Virus record (IMG/VR): IMGVR_UViG_3300037246_000467
Coordinates: 1-38,004 of that record
Length of the DNA stretch: 38,004 nt
Reading direction: 5' to 3' (one strand)
Source: a virus
How positions within the stretch are numbered: position 1 is the stretch's first letter; each line of letters starts with the position of its first letter. The position numbers and the translations under genes are program-made. This document shows, piece after piece, positions 7,241 through 13,855 of this stretch. Under the pieces are notes generated by a model. It had not been told where the DNA came from. It searched no databases and was given only the letters and a program-made list of their open reading frames with translations.

Positions 7241-7905
7241 ACTACGGCCCTTACTCATATTCGCGGATGGCTACGTTTCACAAGTGTCCAGCTAAGTTCA
7301 AATTTAACTACATAGACAAAGTGAAGGTAGAGTTTATCGTATCCCCAGCCATGGAGCGAGGTACTGAAATCCACAACTCGCTTGAAGCCTATATGAATGG
7401 GCATAGCGAACACTTACACCCTGATATACATGAACACTATGGCCAGTTCTTTTTTAGCTTGCGGGAAACTTACGACTGCCAGCCTGAGTATAAGTGGGGC
7501 ATAGATGAAGACTTGGCCCCCTGTGGGTATGACCACCCTGACGTTATGGTGCGGGGCTTCATGGACTTACGCTTTGTGCCAGAGGATGAACGAGTACAGG
7601 TATTTGAGTATAAGACAGGGAAAATATACCCCGAGCATGTTCAGCAACAATGGCTCTATGGCGTAGTAACTCTTTTAGAATTACCTGACCAGGAAGGGGT
7701 GGACGTTACTGCTGTCTACTTAGACCAAAAGCAGAACAAAAAGATTTACTACCCAGCTTCAATGATGTTTGAGTACAAGCCAGCCCTTCTACGAGAAATA
7801 GAAACAATTGAAAATACACCACTGGATGAGTTCATACCTAAGCCTCAATGGTCTTGCAAGTGGTGTCAATTTAGCAAAGCTAATAGAGGACCCTGCCAAT
7901 TCTAG
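7237..7905 (+). CDS. PD-(D/E)XK nuclease, Cas4/RecB-like
   Basis: A 222-residue nuclease of the RecB/AddB/Cas4 type. Visible: YSYSRMATFHKCPAKF (opening helix with Cys17), RGTEIHNSLE (His46), GFMDLRF (Asp110), VFEYKTGK (Glu124-Lys126) and C-terminal Cys207, Cys210 and Cys220. The one-plus-three cysteine pattern is that of the Fe-S-containing Cas4/AddB exonucleases. Such phage proteins process DNA ends in recombination or replication, or degrade host DNA. It sits between polymerase and VRR-NUC and overlaps both neighbours, pointing to one replication/recombination operon. Confidence 0.9.
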   Translation: MNYGPYSYSRMATFHKCPAKFKFNYIDKVKVEFIVSPAMERGTEIHNSLEAYMNGHSEHLHPDIHEHYGQFFFSLRETYDCQPEYKWGIDEDLAPCGYDHPDVMVRGFMDLRFVPEDERVQVFEYKTGKIYPEHVQQQWLYGVVTLLELPDQEGVDVTAVYLDQKQNKKIYYPASMMFEYKPALLREIETIENTPLDEFIPKPQWSCKWCQFSKANRGPCQF

Positions 7906-8186
7906 AAAGTAAAATAGAGCAAAAGGCGAGTAAATATGCTGAAGCTATCAATTACCTATCACTTAAGATCAACGTCGTTGGCCAACGAGGATGGCCTGAC
8001 CACCTATTCATTAATCCTTACGGCTATCACCTATGGATTGAGTTTAAGAAGCTCGGGGAAAAGCCTAGCAAGATACAGGAGTACCGACTCAAGCAACTTA
8101 CTGAGTCTGGTGCTGCGGCGTATTGGACGGACAACTATGAAAGAGCTAAAGCCATACTAGATGAGCATTCCATGGACACCCCATGA
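7899..8186 (+). CDS. VRR-NUC nuclease with a likely ATT start
   Basis: The frame encodes a classic VRR-NUC domain: LESKIEQKASKYAEA, GQRGWPDHLFI (catalytic Asp), WIEFKK (Glu and Lys) and YRLKQLTESGA. Length (95 aa) matches stand-alone phage members, which act as small structure-specific or nicking nucleases. No ATG, GTG or TTG exists in frame upstream of the domain. The best start is ATT at 7899, with AGAGGA 8 bases upstream inside the previous gene, and it overlaps that gene by 7 bases. CTG at 7893 is too close to the ribosome site. The end overlaps the helicase start by 26 bases. Confidence 0.85.
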   Translation: MLESKIEQKASKYAEAINYLSLKINVVGQRGWPDHLFINPYGYHLWIEFKKLGEKPSKIQEYRLKQLTESGAAAYWTDNYERAKAILDEHSMDTP

Positions 8187-9522
8187 GTACCAGCTTCGCG
8201 CCTTAAAGTTCATATTATCGCAGGGGAGCGGAGGGTTATTCTTAGACCCCGGTCTCGGTAAAACTGCTGTGTGTCTTGCGGCCTACAAGATACTCAAGAG
8301 CAAGGGTCTAGCACCTAAGGGAATGTTAGTCATCGCTCCCCTGCGTCCCTGTTATAAAGTCTGGCCTGACGAAATAGAAAAATGGTTAGACTTTAATAAG
8401 ATCAGCTATGCAGTTGTGCATGGAAATGATAAAAGGCAGATGCTAGAGTTGGACGTAGACATACATATCATTAACCCTGAGGGGCTGGCGTGGCTCTTTA
8501 ACATCAAAGCTTCCCACCGCAAGGAATGGACTATTGTATGCGTAGACGAGAGTACTAAATTCAAAAACTCAACAACCAAAAGATTTAAACTAATGAGGCC
8601 CCACTTCCCCCGATTCGATCGCAGGTGGATACTCACAGGAACCCCTATGCCCCTCGGCCTAGAGGATTTATTCGGCCAAATGTTTATACTGGACGAAGGA
8701 AACGCATTGGGCCGATATGTCACCCATTACCGAAATAAGTTTTTCCACAGTAATGCTTGGGAACCTTACAAGTTCTACCCCAACCAAGGAGCATGGGATC
8801 AGATAATGGCGAGGGTAGATCCTCTGGTTATTCGGCTGGCTGCACAGGATTACTTGGAGATGCCTGCTGTCTTACAAGAGCGTATCTATGTGGACTTACC
8901 CCCAGAAGCCCGAGAAAAATATAAGGATATTGAAGATGAATTCATCACACAAATCGACGAAGGAACCATTGTCGCAGCAAATGCCGCTGTTGCTGGAGGG
9001 AAATGCAGACAAATTTGCAATGGAGCTATCTATACTAATAAAGAACACGATTGGTCCCAAATACATGACGCGAAACTTGATGCAATGGGAGACCTTATTG
9101 AACAACTTGGAGGGGCTCCTGCACTTGTTATGTATGAATTCAATCACGACAGAGAGCGACTACTCGGACGCTTCGGCTCTGCAATCCCTGTTCTTGGAGG
9201 AGGCACGTCGATTGGACGATCTACTGAGTACATACAAGAATTTAATAATGGGGAACACCCGATAATGATTTGCCACCCAGCTTCCATGGCGCACGGCTTG
9301 AACTTACAAGAAGCTTGCCATCATATAATATGGTTCGGCATAACGTGGAACCTTGAGTACTATGACCAAGCTAATGCGCGTGTGAATAGGCAAGGTCAGA
9401 AATTCCCTGTCTTTATTTATCACATACTGGCTTCCGACACCCTGGACGATACAGTAATGGATACTCTAGCCTTTAAGGATCATACCCAGAAAAAATTGTT
9501 TGCGAGTTTAAGCACTAGATAG
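8161..9522 (+). CDS. SNF2-type DNA helicase/translocase
   Basis: A 453-residue superfamily 2 ATPase. Walker A DPGLGKT (29-35), Walker B DEST (129-132), motif III LTGTPMPLGLEDLFGQ (158-172), and C-terminal ASMAHGLNLQEA and NARVNRQGQK motifs (V and VI). These match phage SNF2-like helicases, usually near the polymerase and PD-(D/E)XK nucleases. Likely role: unwinding or fork remodelling in replication or recombination. No DnaB-type helicase or primase is seen, so this may be the main helicase. It overlaps the VRR-NUC gene by 26 bases and ends just before a promoter. Confidence 0.93.
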   Translation: MSIPWTPHEYQLRALKFILSQGSGGLFLDPGLGKTAVCLAAYKILKSKGLAPKGMLVIAPLRPCYKVWPDEIEKWLDFNKISYAVVHGNDKRQMLELDVDIHIINPEGLAWLFNIKASHRKEWTIVCVDESTKFKNSTTKRFKLMRPHFPRFDRRWILTGTPMPLGLEDLFGQMFILDEGNALGRYVTHYRNKFFHSNAWEPYKFYPNQGAWDQIMARVDPLVIRLAAQDYLEMPAVLQERIYVDLPPEAREKYKDIEDEFITQIDEGTIVAANAAVAGGKCRQICNGAIYTNKEHDWSQIHDAKLDAMGDLIEQLGGAPALVMYEFNHDRERLLGRFGSAIPVLGGGTSIGRSTEYIQEFNNGEHPIMICHPASMAHGLNLQEACHHIIWFGITWNLEYYDQANARVNRQGQKFPVFIYHILASDTLDDTVMDTLAFKDHTQKKLFASLSTR

Positions 9523-9551
9523 TTGCACGAAGACGCTCTTTGTGTTACACT
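9523..9551 (+). promoter_or_regulatory. Sigma70-like promoter for the 104-aa gene
   Basis: TTGCAC (9523-9528), 17 bases, then TACACT (9546-9551) with TG one base upstream (extended -10). The sequence from CACGAA to TGTGTTA is closely repeated at 12669-12688. The transcript would start near 9558, before the AAAGGAG site of the gene at 9590. Confidence 0.55.
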
Positions 9552-9589
9552 CACTATGCACCCATATAAACCAAAAAAGGAGAACGAAG

Positions 9590-9904
9590 ATGGGCAAGTC
9601 CAATGTTACGCCGCCGACCGGAAAAGCTGATAAAAAAGAAGCATCCGGCGATAAGAAGCCCCGCGCCGCCAGGAAAGATTACGGGTATGCCAAAGGAGCC
9701 ACCATTGCTCTAACCGATGGTGAACAAAAGTTCCGTGGTGCTCGTGCTCGTTGGTATGAATACCTGACGAAAAGCGACGGCAAGCCTGTTGAGCATTTCG
9801 CCAAGCTTGCTGAAAAGGCCGAAGAGAAAGAGCAGCCTCGTGGCTGGCTTCGCTTCTTTGTTGAAGTGGAAGCTTGCACCTTGACTGCTCCGGCAGAAGC
9901 GTAA
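9590..9904 (+). CDS. Hypothetical protein, 104 aa, own transcription unit
   Basis: Not recognised. The start at 9590 is clear: AAAAGGAGAACGAAG precedes the ATG, while the longer version from 9542 has no ribosome site and begins inside the promoter. The N-terminal 35 residues are Lys/Ala-rich and probably disordered; the rest (ARARWYEYLTKSDGKPVEHFAKLAEKAE…) looks helical and charged, with an aromatic C-terminal strand. It is flanked by a promoter and a strong terminator, so it is probably made at a high level. Basic head and abundance suggest a DNA-binding or host-takeover protein, which is inference. Confidence 0.75.
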   Translation: MGKSNVTPPTGKADKKEASGDKKPRAARKDYGYAKGATIALTDGEQKFRGARARWYEYLTKSDGKPVEHFAKLAEKAEEKEQPRGWLRFFVEVEACTLTAPAEA

Positions 9905-9910
9905 GCCCTA

Positions 9911-9952
9911 GAGCTCGGATTACACCCCCCGTGATCCGAGCTCGTTTTGTTT
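9911..9952 (+). terminator. Strong intrinsic terminator after the 104-aa gene
   Basis: GAGCTCGGAT (9911-9920) pairs perfectly with ATCCGAGCTC (9934-9943), and the stem can extend by three more pairs inward; GTTTTGTTT follows. A textbook rho-independent terminator for plus-strand transcription, which would set the 9590 gene apart from the cassette downstream. Confidence 0.85.
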
Positions 9953-9965
9953 ATGGGGAAAGATT

Positions 9966-10790
9966 ATGAACTTATACATAATGACCCGAGGGCGTATCGG
10001 CGCTCAACGCACGTACGAATCTATACCGTGGTCTTGGCGGGACAAATGCTTCCTTGTAGTACCACCGACAGAACATAACGAACACTATACTCTTGGTGGG
10101 GATGATGACTTCGGTAACCGCATCCCAACTATTCCCGTCCCCTATACCGTCACTAACTATAGCCAGAAGATGCAATGGATCCTACAAGACGGTATGGATG
10201 ATGGAGAAGAATGTTGCGTTATACTTGATGATGACTTAGTGTTCAGCCGACAAATTATCAAGGATGATGGCAAGGTTGGTCTTAAGACATTGACCGGGTC
10301 AGATACTGAAATCTTACTTGGGCCATTCGCTTTAATGGAGAATTTACTTGAAGATACCGCATTGGTGGGAGTCCACCCCAGACAAATGGGACACATCCAA
10401 AAACCCCCGTATAACGAAAATGGTAAGGTTATCTGTATTCAAGGATGTAATCGCCGTCTTATTGGTACTATTCCTGATCTTACTAAATACCCGATTCTTT
10501 CAGATGTTGTCTTAAACGCGACCCTATTAGCCCGAGGGCAGGGGAATAAAATAATCACTACCATTTTTCAAGATTGGGGGAGTTGCAACGCCCCCGGAGG
10601 ATGCAGCCTGTACCGAACACCTGAAATGCAAGCCGAAGCCTGTTACTGGCTAGAGGAGCGCTTCGGCCCTTACATCAAAGCGGTAGAGAAGGAGTCAAAA
10701 GATGGATGGTTGGGAGGTAAGCGAGTCGACTTTAGAGGTCAATGGAAAGCCTTATACAAGGCCGGAGCTGCTGGCCTATTGGATATCTGA
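9966..10790 (+). CDS. GT-A glycosyltransferase, TET-associated type
   Basis: A 274-residue protein starting MNLYIMTRGR, the typical opening of phage glycosyltransferases of the TET-associated (TAGT) family, with a DxD-type metal site ILDDDLVF (86-93) and a conserved Cys/Gly segment QDWGSCNAPGGCS near residue 205. TAGT proteins are predicted to add sugars to modified bases in phage DNA. It overlaps by 89 bases with an aGPT-PPlase-like gene and precedes a thymidylate-synthase-like hydroxymethylase, so its likely acceptor is a hydroxymethylated pyrimidine in the phage genome. No TET/JBP oxygenase is present, so the hydroxymethyl group would have to come from the nucleotide pool. Start has GGGGA upstream. 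Confidence 0.75.
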   Translation: MNLYIMTRGRIGAQRTYESIPWSWRDKCFLVVPPTEHNEHYTLGGDDDFGNRIPTIPVPYTVTNYSQKMQWILQDGMDDGEECCVILDDDLVFSRQIIKDDGKVGLKTLTGSDTEILLGPFALMENLLEDTALVGVHPRQMGHIQKPPYNENGKVICIQGCNRRLIGTIPDLTKYPILSDVVLNATLLARGQGNKIITTIFQDWGSCNAPGGCSLYRTPEMQAEACYWLEERFGPYIKAVEKESKDGWLGGKRVDFRGQWKALYKAGAAGLLDI

Positions 10791-11568
10791 ACGGGAGAGA
10801 ATACGTGTTAAAAAGGAACGTGGTGATAAGCGACCATGGAGTGAAGATATGGTATTCCAATGGACCTATTTCTGCAACGTTCACCGGGAGGACGATCGTG
10901 TTACGCGATGGATCAGGGAAAACTATACTCCGGATACGTTCGGAGAACACTATGAAACTGCTATTGTCGCGGCGCGTCTATTTAACTGGCCCCCGACCCT
11001 CGAAGAAATAAAGTTCAGCATAGTACCTTCTCCTCACATGAAGTTGTGGCAGGTCTTAAAAGACCGGCAGGCTAGAGAAGAAAAAGTGTGGGGAGGGGCT
11101 TACCTCATTACTACGCATGGGCGTAAGATGGATAAGGTAGACTACTGTGTAGAACTACTACAGAATGTAATGAACATTACCCCTGTTTCTTGCCAGCCTA
11201 AATGCGAAGACTACTGGCATTGGTTCAAACGTATTGACGGGCTAGGTAGCTTCCTCTCCGCCCAGATTGTGGCAGACCTTAAAAATACGAAGGGCCACCC
11301 ACTGGAAGCAGCCATTGATTGGATGTACTTCAGTGCGCCAGGACCAGGAAGTCTCCGTGGGCTGGCATGGTTTCATGAACGTAAGATTACCCCTTCTAAT
11401 TATCAAGAGGCTATAATAGAGGTTAAGAGCTATATTGAGAGTCGCTTAGGGGAACCATACTTCACAATGTGTATGCAAGACATGCAGAACTGCCTGTGTG
11501 AGTATGACAAGTATTGTCGCGTTCTGACCGGTACTGGCAAGAGTAAGCGGGGCTATGCGGCCTATTGA
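10702..11568 (+). CDS. Base-hypermodification protein, aGPT-PPlase2/HMUDK-helical family
   Basis: A 288-residue protein with the marks of the phage family described with DNA hypermodification (alpha-glutamyl/putrescinyl thymine pyrophosphorylase, 5-hmdU DNA kinase helical domain): FCNVHREDDRVTRWIREN (57-74), ARLFNWPPTL (91-100), VWGGAYLI (129-136), an HhH-like turn IDGLGSFLSAQIVADL (178-193), PGPGSLRG (213-220) and QNCLCEYDKYCRV (262-274). The fold is DNA-glycosylase-like; family members are predicted to act on 5-hydroxymethyluracil in DNA as part of hypermodification. The start at 10702 has AAGGAG 7 bases upstream, so the 89-base overlap with the glycosyltransferase is real. No separate P-loop kinase is seen. 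Confidence 0.8.
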   Translation: MDGWEVSESTLEVNGKPYTRPELLAYWISERERIRVKKERGDKRPWSEDMVFQWTYFCNVHREDDRVTRWIRENYTPDTFGEHYETAIVAARLFNWPPTLEEIKFSIVPSPHMKLWQVLKDRQAREEKVWGGAYLITTHGRKMDKVDYCVELLQNVMNITPVSCQPKCEDYWHWFKRIDGLGSFLSAQIVADLKNTKGHPLEAAIDWMYFSAPGPGSLRGLAWFHERKITPSNYQEAIIEVKSYIESRLGEPYFTMCMQDMQNCLCEYDKYCRVLTGTGKSKRGYAAY

Positions 11569-11615
11569 GCTAAAATGGCTGCACCAGACGCCGCTCGACG
11601 CTAAATCACATACCG

Positions 11616-11643
11616 GGCAATGCCTAGCTATTGCCTTATTATT
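11616..11643 (+). terminator. Likely terminator after the hypermodification gene
   Basis: GGCAAT (11616-11621) pairs with ATTGCC (11630-11635) across an 8-base loop, followed by TTATTATT. A short stem, so moderate; it precedes a new promoter. Confidence 0.5.
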
Positions 11644-11650
11644 CAGCCAG

Positions 11651-11679
11651 TAGACGGGCTTACACTAAAATGCTATACA
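11651..11679 (+). promoter_or_regulatory. Sigma70-like promoter for the hydroxymethylase gene
   Basis: TAGACG (11651-11656), 17 bases, then TATACA (11674-11679) with TGc upstream (extended -10). The transcript would start close to the AAGGGG ribosome site of the gene at 11698. Confidence 0.45.
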
Positions 11680-11697
11680 TAACAAGGGGTTACACGC

Positions 11698-12666
11698 GTG
11701 ATTATAGAAATAACAGGGCGAAACGCGCCTCAAGCTTACGTAGAAGGGCTACAGATATTCCGGGTATGCTCTATAATGGAGCATACTAGGAACGGGCCAG
11801 CGATGGTTATGCCTGCTCCAGTATTCCTAACCATACAATTTCCTGAGGAGCGTCTACTCAATTGCCCTGTTAGAAGGACTAACCCGTTTTTCCATTGTAT
11901 GGAGTTTATCTGGATGATGGCAGGGTCTAACGACGCTTCCTGGATAAGTCAATTTAACCAACGAATGATGGAGTACGCTGATGATGGAATTTTACGTGGA
12001 GCATATGGATGGAGATGGTCCAATCCGGTATTCCAAATCCCCCAACTCATTGACCTGCTGCGTAAAGACCCCAGCAGTCGCCAAGCTGTCTTGTCCATGT
12101 GGGATACAGTATATGATGGACCTAATGCAAGAACCAGTGACAGGCCGTGTAATACTCACATTTACTTTAGAGTTGATGAAACCGACAGCCTTAACATGAC
12201 AGTATGTAACCGAAGCAATGACTTTATCTGGGGAATGCTAGGGGCGAACGTGGTACATATGACAATGCTACAGGAGCTTGTAGCTTCCGCTGCCGGGTTC
12301 AAGCTAGGTATGTATCATGTATTCAGTAATAACTGCCATATCTACACCACCGTCCCCCGGTATGAGGGCATTATCAAAACAACGCTAGACGTAGACATGT
12401 ACAAGGGGAAGGGAATGGTTGAAGCGCACATGCCCTTGTTAGAAGGTTGCACTCACGTTGAGTTTATAGAAGACTGTGTTCGCTTACTTGATGGGGAGGA
12501 AGAATTCCAATGCCCTTGGATACAGCATGTCGCATGGCCTATTAAGATGGCCTATACAGACCGAGCTAACAGGTACGATTATATAGGGGAAATAGTAGCT
12601 TCAGATTGGCATCGTGCCTGTTGGGATTGGGAAACGAGGAGGCTCGAAAGGAAAAAATTGAATTAG
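11698..12666 (+). CDS. Thymidylate-synthase-like pyrimidine hydroxymethylase
   Basis: A 322-residue ThyA-fold protein. Visible: Arg128 region (SSRQAVLSMWD), nucleophile Cys151 in DRPCNTHIYF, NRSND (171-175, matching the QRSxD phosphate/folate motif), and SNNCHIY (His214, Tyr216). The segment after NRSND reads WGMLGANVVH instead of LGLPFNIASY, so the Asn that selects dUMP in E. coli ThyA is not clearly kept. This divergent form, with no dihydrofolate reductase gene nearby and two DNA-base-modifying genes upstream, fits a dUMP or dCMP hydroxymethylase better than housekeeping thymidylate synthase. Plain thymidylate synthase remains possible. GTG start with AAGGGG 8 bases upstream. Confidence 0.8.
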   Translation: MIIEITGRNAPQAYVEGLQIFRVCSIMEHTRNGPAMVMPAPVFLTIQFPEERLLNCPVRRTNPFFHCMEFIWMMAGSNDASWISQFNQRMMEYADDGILRGAYGWRWSNPVFQIPQLIDLLRKDPSSRQAVLSMWDTVYDGPNARTSDRPCNTHIYFRVDETDSLNMTVCNRSNDFIWGMLGANVVHMTMLQELVASAAGFKLGMYHVFSNNCHIYTTVPRYEGIIKTTLDVDMYKGKGMVEAHMPLLEGCTHVEFIEDCVRLLDGEEEFQCPWIQHVAWPIKMAYTDRANRYDYIGEIVASDWHRACWDWETRRLERKKLN

Positions 12667-12683
12667 GTCACGAAACGTCCTTG

Positions 12684-12692
12684 TGTTATTAT
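12684..12692 (+). promoter_or_regulatory. Extended -10 promoter, repeat of the 9523 promoter
   Basis: TGTTATTAT (TGn plus TATTAT). Upstream bases CACGAAACG…TTGTGTTA nearly copy the promoter at 9523-9551, but spacing to a -35 is shorter. Drives the small membrane protein and DUF3310 genes. Confidence 0.45.
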
Positions 12693-12722
12693 ATAAACGT
12701 ACTAACTACAAGGAATATAAAT

Positions 12723-12869
12723 ATGAATAAGGATACAGCAGTGAAAGGGTACACGGATGAGATGGAAATGGGCGAATTCCTGGGCGATGTTTACCGTGGT
12801 GTAAGTCACATAAGGGTGGGGATTTGGTGCCTCGTAGTATTAGAGCTAGCCAAGTTCGTACTATGGTAG
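12723..12869 (+). CDS. Small membrane protein, 48 aa
   Basis: A 48-residue protein: an acidic N-terminal part and one C-terminal hydrophobic segment (VGIWCLVVLELAKFVLW) that could span or sit in the membrane. AAGGA lies 9 bases before the ATG at 12723; the larger frame from 12606 lies inside the upstream gene. The stop overlaps the DUF3310 start by 7 bases. Possible roles (host membrane targeting, exclusion) are guesses. Confidence 0.55.
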   Translation: MNKDTAVKGYTDEMEMGEFLGDVYRGVSHIRVGIWCLVVLELAKFVLW

Positions 12870-13204
12870 CCCCCAATGAACGGCAAGTTGGAGGGACGCA
12901 CTATAAGGACAAGGCTAAGTGTCCCCATTGCGATAGTGTTCTTGAGCATTGGGATATTGCTTGGGCCTTCCGTTTTAATTGCTTCCAGTATATTATATCA
13001 AAGTGGATATTCAGGAAGAAGGGTCCGGAGGGTCGTCATCTCCTCGACGACCTTGAAAAGATTAAACATGCTTGCGACAAGTACATTGAAGTTACGCAGC
13101 AGGAAGAGAGTATTGCCGCTGGCTACGGACCAGACGTGAACATGGCCCGCGCTAAGTTAGATGAGAGTGGCGAGCCAGGAAAGGACTACGTTAACCAGGA
13201 TTAG
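12863..13204 (+). CDS. DUF3310 family protein
   Basis: A 113-residue protein with the DUF3310 pattern common in phages: QVGGTHYKDKA, EHWDIAWAFRFNCFQYIISKWIFRKKG, and LDDLEKIKHACDKYIEV. An added CPHC pair (CPHCD) could bind metal. The family usually sits with nucleotide or DNA metabolism genes; function unknown. The ATG at 12863 overlaps the previous stop by 7 bases but lacks a strong ribosome site; GTG at 12827 or TTG at 12824, behind GGTGGGG, are alternatives adding 12-13 residues. Last gene of the plus-strand block. Confidence 0.85.
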   Translation: MVAPNERQVGGTHYKDKAKCPHCDSVLEHWDIAWAFRFNCFQYIISKWIFRKKGPEGRHLLDDLEKIKHACDKYIEVTQQEESIAAGYGPDVNMARAKLDESGEPGKDYVNQD

Positions 13205-13279
13205 TAGTCCGCCCGAGGTGGCCGATGGGTACTAGTTAGCTCTGGGTGCGGCCGGAGTCAGCCACCACCGCACTACTTA
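13202..13279. terminator. Structured convergence region, possible bidirectional terminator
   Basis: Between the two convergent blocks lies a nested inverted repeat: AGTAGT (13203-13208) with ACTACT (13272-13277), and GGTGGC (13217-13222) with GCCACC (13261-13266). A competing inner stem is GTGCGG (13246-13251) with CCGCAC (13268-13273). No U-run follows in either direction, so it may block readthrough by structure only, or be part of a small RNA. Confidence 0.35.
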
Positions 13280-13674
13280 GTCTTACCCTTTAACTTTTCA
13301 ACGGTACGCATCGTACCTAGAAGTCCGAGCATGCCCAGAGTTAACTGCATGATAGTAGCATGAGGAAGCTCCGGTCCTGCCACCCCCGTGATCCATTGTA
13401 TCCATGGATTTATGAGCACCATATTAAGAACTCCCATGCCACAGACCCAGCCGATCCACGGCCTCCAGCCTGCCACAAAGATACTACGATGTTGAGCTTC
13501 AATCTTACTTAGCTCAACCTGTGCCATGTCAGGCTTCATGGCTAACCGCATACGGATTTCTTCGTGGGTTAGCTTTTCATCCTTGCTCGTAAACAAGTTG
13601 TCAAGCACGTTACCGATCGCAGTGACGCCTGCGACTGCGGTGTCACCCCCAAGTAGCTTTGTCAGGATTCCCAA
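13273..13674 (-). CDS. Holin, GTA-type with three membrane segments
   Basis: Matches the holin family first named from gene-transfer-agent release: KIEAQHRSIFVAGWRPWIGWVCG, a second hydrophobic stretch (VLNMVLINPWIQWITGV), a third (MQLTLGMLGLLGTM) and the C-terminal RTVEKLKGK. It would form membrane lesions that release endolysin. The frame opens at ATG 13707, but the only strong ribosome site, AGAAGGAG, lies 7 bases before a TTG at 13674 (MGILTKLLGGD…), so I use that start (133 aa). It overlaps the upstream membrane protein by 32 bases. Last gene of the late block. Confidence 0.85.
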   Translation of the reverse strand: MGILTKLLGGDTAVAGVTAIGNVLDNLFTSKDEKLTHEEIRMRLAMKPDMAQVELSKIEAQHRSIFVAGWRPWIGWVCGMGVLNMVLINPWIQWITGVAGPELPHATIMQLTLGMLGLLGTMRTVEKLKGKTK

Positions 13675-13855
13675 GGACGTTCTCCTTCTTAAAGTAACCG
13701 AAGCCAATCATGATTGCTGTGACTAAATACCCCTGATATTCAGGGGGTATCTGCACATAAATTTCAGGCCAAGCAAGCTTGATGATAAGTAGAGCAGTCG
13801 CTGCTAGAAATCCAGAGATTCCAGCAGCCTGAATGGTACTTGAAGGTTTATTCAT
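13643..13855 (-). CDS. Small holin-like membrane protein
   Basis: About 70 residues with two hydrophobic segments (IQAAGISGFLAATALLIIKLAW and YLVTAIMIGFGYF) separated by a short loop, plus a charged tail: the class II holin shape, though lambda-type dual-start motifs are not clear. The start is uncertain: ATGs at 13912, 13864 and 13855 are all possible; I chose 13855 (MNKPSSTIQ…) because the protein then begins like similar phage membrane proteins. Between FN3 and GTA-type holin genes, it belongs to the lysis group and may be holin or anti-holin. Confidence 0.7.
   Translation of the reverse strand: MNKPSSTIQAAGISGFLAATALLIIKLAWPEIYVQIPPEYQGYLVTAIMIGFGYFKKENVLGNPDKATWG

Noticed and set aside
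7936-8160. A 74-aa frame beginning with ATG 7936
   Set aside because: It is out of frame with the clear VRR-NUC domain (7899-8186) and its translation resembles no protein; the ribosome site favours the other frame.
13202-13280. Possible tRNA at the convergence region
   Set aside because: No TΨC-loop sequence, no fitting anticodon arm and the arms do not give a 7-bp acceptor with a cloverleaf.
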